From Glandiceps talaboti (lineage: Eukaryota; Hemichordata; Enteropneusta; Spengelidae): a stretch of DNA of 64,000 nt. The stretch's first letter is position 1. Every line of letters begins with the position of its first letter. The DNA is taken from NCBI RefSeq assembly GCF_964340395.1, contig NC_135554.1, positions 11,228,975 through 11,292,974 on the forward strand. Direction: 5' to 3'. Under the pieces are notes generated by a model, which had not been told where the DNA came from, did no database searches, and saw nothing but the letters and a program-made list of their open reading frames with translations. Made by a program: the position numbers and the translations under genes. Positions 56,171 to 64,000 of this stretch are shown here, piece by piece.

Positions 56171-56314
56171 TGAGCTCCTCTTCATCGATGGGTCTCCAGT
56201 TCTGTCAAGCAAGTAAAGTTCTGTTACACTTTAAATACTGAAGACAGAGGTTATTGTCATACAAAATAGTGTTCTTGTCTTGGAATGGTATGAATATTAC
56301 ACTCAGCCAGCCAG

Positions 56315-56318
<4 letters not shown>

Positions 56319-56396
<78 letters not shown>
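56319..56396. repeat. (TA)n microsatellite
   Basis: Pure run upstream of RTK-B exon 1. Confidence 0.95.
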
Positions 56397-56399
<3 letters not shown>

Positions 56400-56934
56400 C
56401 ACTTCTTCATTAGTTCACAAAATAGTTTTATATATCCCTCGCCCCCCCCCCCCCCTTCACACACACTCAATTATATAAATTATCATAGAATGAACATTTC
56501 ACCTCCTCTCTTAAAGACAAGCTTGTACCATGTCGCGTGTGAGAGGCGTGTGAGATAAGAAAAGAGGAAATGTTTTTTTCAAACATAAATATATCTGTTT
56601 ACTTACACATGACGTATATTGTTGGCATTAGGAATCGGTCAATGACAGTGGACGAGGTGATCTGTCTCAATCCACTGTCGCATGATGACCACACCAGTGG
56701 CAGTGCATTGGCCAGTCACACCAAATGTGTGTACTATATCAACTTTGAACACTGACTGCTTTGACAAACTTGTCACTGCTTTATTTAACATGTTGAGTAG
56801 AGGCGATTTTATCAAATAGCTAATTGTACAGTCCAACTTCCGCATTTTTGACAATCAGTAAATACATAATTTGATAATACTTTAGCTCAGAAGTGTTACA
56901 GTCTTGTGATGTCTTGTCCGTGTAACTGCTCAAT

Positions 56935-62885
<5,951 letters not shown>

Positions 62886-63261
62886 GTACGTATTTAGGGG
62901 CTTTCACTTCTAAATGGTGTATAAAATACAGCCTTTACAGGTTGAGCTTGCACTTTAAATTAGATGAGACTAAATCAAGAGGTACAACAAAATTTATGTT
63001 GGGGGGGGGGGTGCTACTAAATCAGGTGTTTGTAATACATGTACAGTCTTTTCTGGTTGAGCATGCACTTTGGATTAGACGAGATATCACTGAGTGGGAC
63101 TAGCCACACGGTTATATTTCAAGATTAGTACAAAAAGAGAGCACACAATCAATGCTTTTAAATTCAAAGTGTCTACTTTGTATTTGGTTAATGATATAAA
63201 CAGGATTGGAGTAGTATGCAATTGCAAAAAAATTCGATTTCGCAAATTTGTTTCCGAATTC

Positions 63262-63330
63262 CCTAAAAAAAAGTTTAGGAATGGCAGCGAAAAACTAGGT
63301 TGGGTCGGGTTACTAGAACCAAACAAATAT
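63262..63330. mobile_element. MITE-like element, family 2, right end only
   Basis: GGCAGCGAAAAACTAGGTTG, then GGTCGGGTTACTAGAACCAAAC, matching the right ends of copies 1 and 2. The left end is not recognised. Confidence 0.5.
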
Positions 63331-63885
63331 TTGTTTTGGCCCTATCAAGATGGCAAACAATTTCATTGTAATGATAAACAAGATTGGGGCGTCATGTTAA
63401 CTGGAAAGTGGTGACGAAAATAAGAGACATGCATGGTTGAATCATTGGGGACGAGATGAAAAGTAGCATATTAAAGTACTATTGTAAAAAGACGCCTAGT
63501 AGACAAATTGGTACATTGTATATATATTTCAACATTCTGTATTCACGTACCTTCAGCTCCATCAACTTTAATGTTACAATGGACTTGATGTATTTCCCTT
63601 CTATTTTGTCGTAATCAACTCTTTTGACTACCTTCCACTCGAACAAATATCTTTTAAACTTTAATTTTATTCAGGTCTCTTGTCATTTTTTTTAACTCTA
63701 TGGGCGACTTTCAGATTGTTGACCTGTTTGATGATTTTAAGTTTTTAGGCACATTTTCTATGATTACTTATTTTTACATAATTTTAGCAGTGTTTTTATT
63801 GTATTGTATTAACTGTTCTATATATGTTCTATAAATACTTAAGTTAGTATTTAAAGAACCTGTAATTCTGACAAACTGATGGTTA

Positions 63886-64000
63886 TAAATAAATAAATAT
63901 ATAAATAAATAAATAAATGAATAAATACATAAATAAATAAATAAATAAATAAATAAATGAATGAATGAATGAATGAATAAATAAATAAATAAATAAATAA
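63886..64000. repeat. (AATA)n/(GAAT)n microsatellite at the window edge
   Basis: Tetranucleotide array running off the window. Confidence 0.95.

Larger units (their letters stand above)
62886..64000 (+). other. Start of RTK-B intron 3, no further exon found
   Basis: Searched by eye for a match to RTK-A exon 4 ([13 protein letters not shown]) and found none. Holds a MITE family 2 end (63262-63330) and an (AATA)n array from about 63886 to the edge. Confidence 0.4.

Noticed and set aside
62886-64000. A fourth RTK-B exon before the window edge
   Set aside because: No match to the RTK-A exon 4 sequence and no AG/GT-bounded phase-0 exon of similar content was found.

Overview
This is a window of animal nuclear DNA. 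The genes are split into many short exons by spliceosomal introns (GT-AG, plus two GC-AG). Microsatellites are dense and eukaryotic transposable elements are numerous. The protein content (FN3-type receptor phosphatase; receptor tyrosine kinases with WxxW, cadherin-like, EGF, Ig and HYR modules) fits a marine invertebrate. I favour an invertebrate deuterostome such as a hemichordate, lancelet or echinoderm, but the species cannot be settled from the sequence.

Three host genes are supported. (1) 345-21598, + strand: the last 23 coding exons of a receptor-type protein tyrosine phosphatase (FN3 ectodomain, furin-like RTKR site, one membrane span, tandem phosphatase domains D1 and D2). Its 5' part lies upstream of the window. 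(2) 34394-51365, - strand: a complete 22-exon receptor tyrosine kinase of 1035 residues (RTK-A). Its order is signal peptide, WxxW domain, cadherin-like repeat, an unassigned region, 8-Cys EGF, Ig, 8-Cys EGF, HYR, membrane span, tyrosine kinase. All exon phases join and the summed length is a multiple of three. (3) 56935 to beyond the right edge, + strand: the first three exons of a paralogous gene (RTK-B), head to head with RTK-A and with the same intron phases. The phosphatase and RTK-A converge tail to tail, so a tyrosine phosphatase and a tyrosine kinase receptor are direct neighbours.

The rest is mostly mobile DNA. In the phosphatase introns: two MITE families, a tRNA-derived SINE, a recent 5'-truncated L1/Tx1-type LINE with a perfect 13-bp target-site duplication, and a Penelope-like reverse transcriptase fragment. 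Between the phosphatase and RTK-A: a hammerhead-like Penelope relic, a decayed DDE_Tnp_4 transposase with a SWIM-like fragment, paired palindromes, a minisatellite, a RecQ-like helicase fragment, a 646-bp element with 27-bp terminal inverted repeats, and a second hammerhead-like core. Inside and upstream of RTK-A: long AT arrays around a large palindrome, many tetranucleotide arrays, MITE copies, a LINE relic, a 45-bp perfect inverted repeat and a Penelope endonuclease-like fragment. In RTK-B intron 2: a tandemly duplicated remnant of a Polinton/Maverick-type element with a DNA polymerase B fragment and ~110-bp inverted repeats.

Most other open frames are microsatellite translations or chance frames and are not annotated. 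Exon models come from reading splice sites and protein similarity by eye. No database search was possible.
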